Source: an uncultured Pelagibacteraceae bacterium | Lineage (GTDB): Bacteria; Pseudomonadota; Alphaproteobacteria; Pelagibacterales; Pelagibacteraceae | DNA: 64,000 nucleotides | Assembly: GCA_902515185.1 (NCBI GenBank) | Contig: CABXTN010000003.1 | Span: forward strand, 31,743-95,742 | Direction: 5' to 3' | Shown here: piece by piece, positions 63,617-64,000 of the stretch | How the letters are laid out: every line of letters begins with the position of its first letter | Position numbering within the stretch: position 1 is the first letter of the stretch | Translations under genes and position numbers: made by a program | The notes under the pieces: generated by a model | The model's input: only the letters and a program-made list of their open reading frames with translations | Told to the model about the DNA's origin: nothing | Database searches by the model: none

Positions 63617-64000
63617 AATATTTGTTATTATTGGAAGTGTTCTATTTATTTTTTGTTTTGTTGTATTTTATCAAGGTTTACAAAAGCCAAATACATATAG
63701 TCCAGAGCTTAAAAAAGAAAAAAAACTTCCAAGTTTTATAAGTAGCGATTTTTTTTCAGATGAAAACATCTCATCAGAGACTATTTTTGAAAAAGGTAAT
63801 TATTATATAATTAATATATGGGCATCATGGTGCATTCCATGCAGAACAGAACATAATTTCTTACTAAAGTTAAAAGACAATAATCTAAATTTAATAGGAA
63901 TTAACTATAAAGATAACAATAAAAATGCTAAGGAATTTTTATTTGAACTTGGCAATCCCTACTCAAAAATATTAAATGATGAGGATGGAATACTATCAAT
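63606..64000 (+). CDS. ccmG: thiol:disulfide interchange protein CcmG/DsbE, 3' end cut by window
   Basis: Membrane-anchored thioredoxin-like protein that reduces apocytochrome CxxCH cysteines. 131 codons are visible from the ATG at 63606. An N-terminal anchor (IFVIIGSVLFIFCFVVFY) is followed by the active site WASWCIPCRTEH (WCxPC) and the beginning of the thioredoxin fold. It overlaps the ccmF stop by 11 bp. The open frame continues beyond base 64000. Confidence 0.94.
   Translation, partial: MRNKIFVIIGSVLFIFCFVVFYQGLQKPNTYSPELKKEKKLPSFISSDFFSDENISSETIFEKGNYYIINIWASWCIPCRTEHNFLLKLKDNNLNLIGINYKDNNKNAKEFLFELGNPYSKILNDEDGILS

Noticed and set aside
1..64000. CRISPR arrays, insertion sequences, prophage or integrase genes
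   Set aside because: No regular short repeats, transposase or integrase motifs were found in the window.

Overview
The window is a gene-dense, very AT-rich (roughly 30 % GC by eye) alphaproteobacterial chromosome segment. It looks like SAR11 (Pelagibacterales). The signs are lysine- and isoleucine-rich proteins, spacers of a few bases, many 1-13 bp gene overlaps, several TTG/GTG starts and classical alphaproteobacterial gene orders (hemE/rho/mnmE/mnmG; PPSR-maf-aroE-coaE-dnaQ; secB-fxsA-tim44-smr-hslUV; rpe-heparinase-purH; hisBHAF-E). No insertion sequence, prophage, CRISPR array or rRNA was seen. One tRNA (Gly, GCC) is present.

Layout. 1-7.9 kb, mostly minus strand: mnmG (cut by the window edge), mnmE, rho, hemJ, hemH, hemE, with a plus-strand sulfotransferase inserted between mnmE and rho. 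7.92-8.20 kb: an AT-rich spacer with DnaA-box-like sites between divergent hemE and the PPSR gene, the place where Caulobacter and Rickettsia carry oriC; I call it the likely replication origin. 8.2-15.4 kb: PPSR, maf, aroE, coaE, dnaQ, then secB, fxsA, a Tim44-like gene, smr and hslUV. 15.5-20.4 kb: hisB-H-A-F, a large membrane acyltransferase, then hisE. 20.5-23.5 kb: malyl-CoA lyase and both malate-CoA ligase subunits. 23.5-33.5 kb: HIT and GNAT proteins, lolA-ftsK, a UbiH-like hydroxylase, tRNA-Gly followed by a pterin dehydratase, purH, a heparinase-like protein, rpe and a YggT-like membrane protein. 33.6-38.5 kb: an acetate-type Na+ symporter with its small subunit, and acetyl-CoA synthetase. 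38.5-46.5 kb: an EVE protein, a BtuF-like protein, pmbA/tldD, a PQQ dehydrogenase with a haem c site and a TPR protein. 46.5-51.5 kb: tsaD, hemC, hemD, MscS, YggT, folD. 51.5-55.4 kb: a photoprotection group (SDR, FeS-BCP-type photolyase, DCC thiol protein, DUF2256 zinc protein, second photolyase-like flavoprotein). 55.4-60.2 kb: argG, IalB, Bax-inhibitor, DUF2794 and three frameshifted genes (aldo/keto reductase, yciB, hspQ). 60.4-64 kb: ccmC-D-E-F-G for cytochrome c maturation.

The genes fit an aerobic, light-exposed, carbon-scavenging cell: haem synthesis and cytochrome maturation, acetate uptake and activation, glyoxylate/malate interconversion through malyl-CoA, and light-driven DNA repair. 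The most notable structural observations are: (1) three copies of the 5' end of the EVE gene that bracket two gene blocks, looking like scars of successive insertion; (2) the putative oriC; (3) a four-segment, attenuator-like leader before ccmC; (4) a cluster of three single-base frameshifts within 2.2 kb; (5) an EF-hand-like loop in the symporter; and (6) a photolyase and an SDR that lack expected cofactor-binding or catalytic residues.
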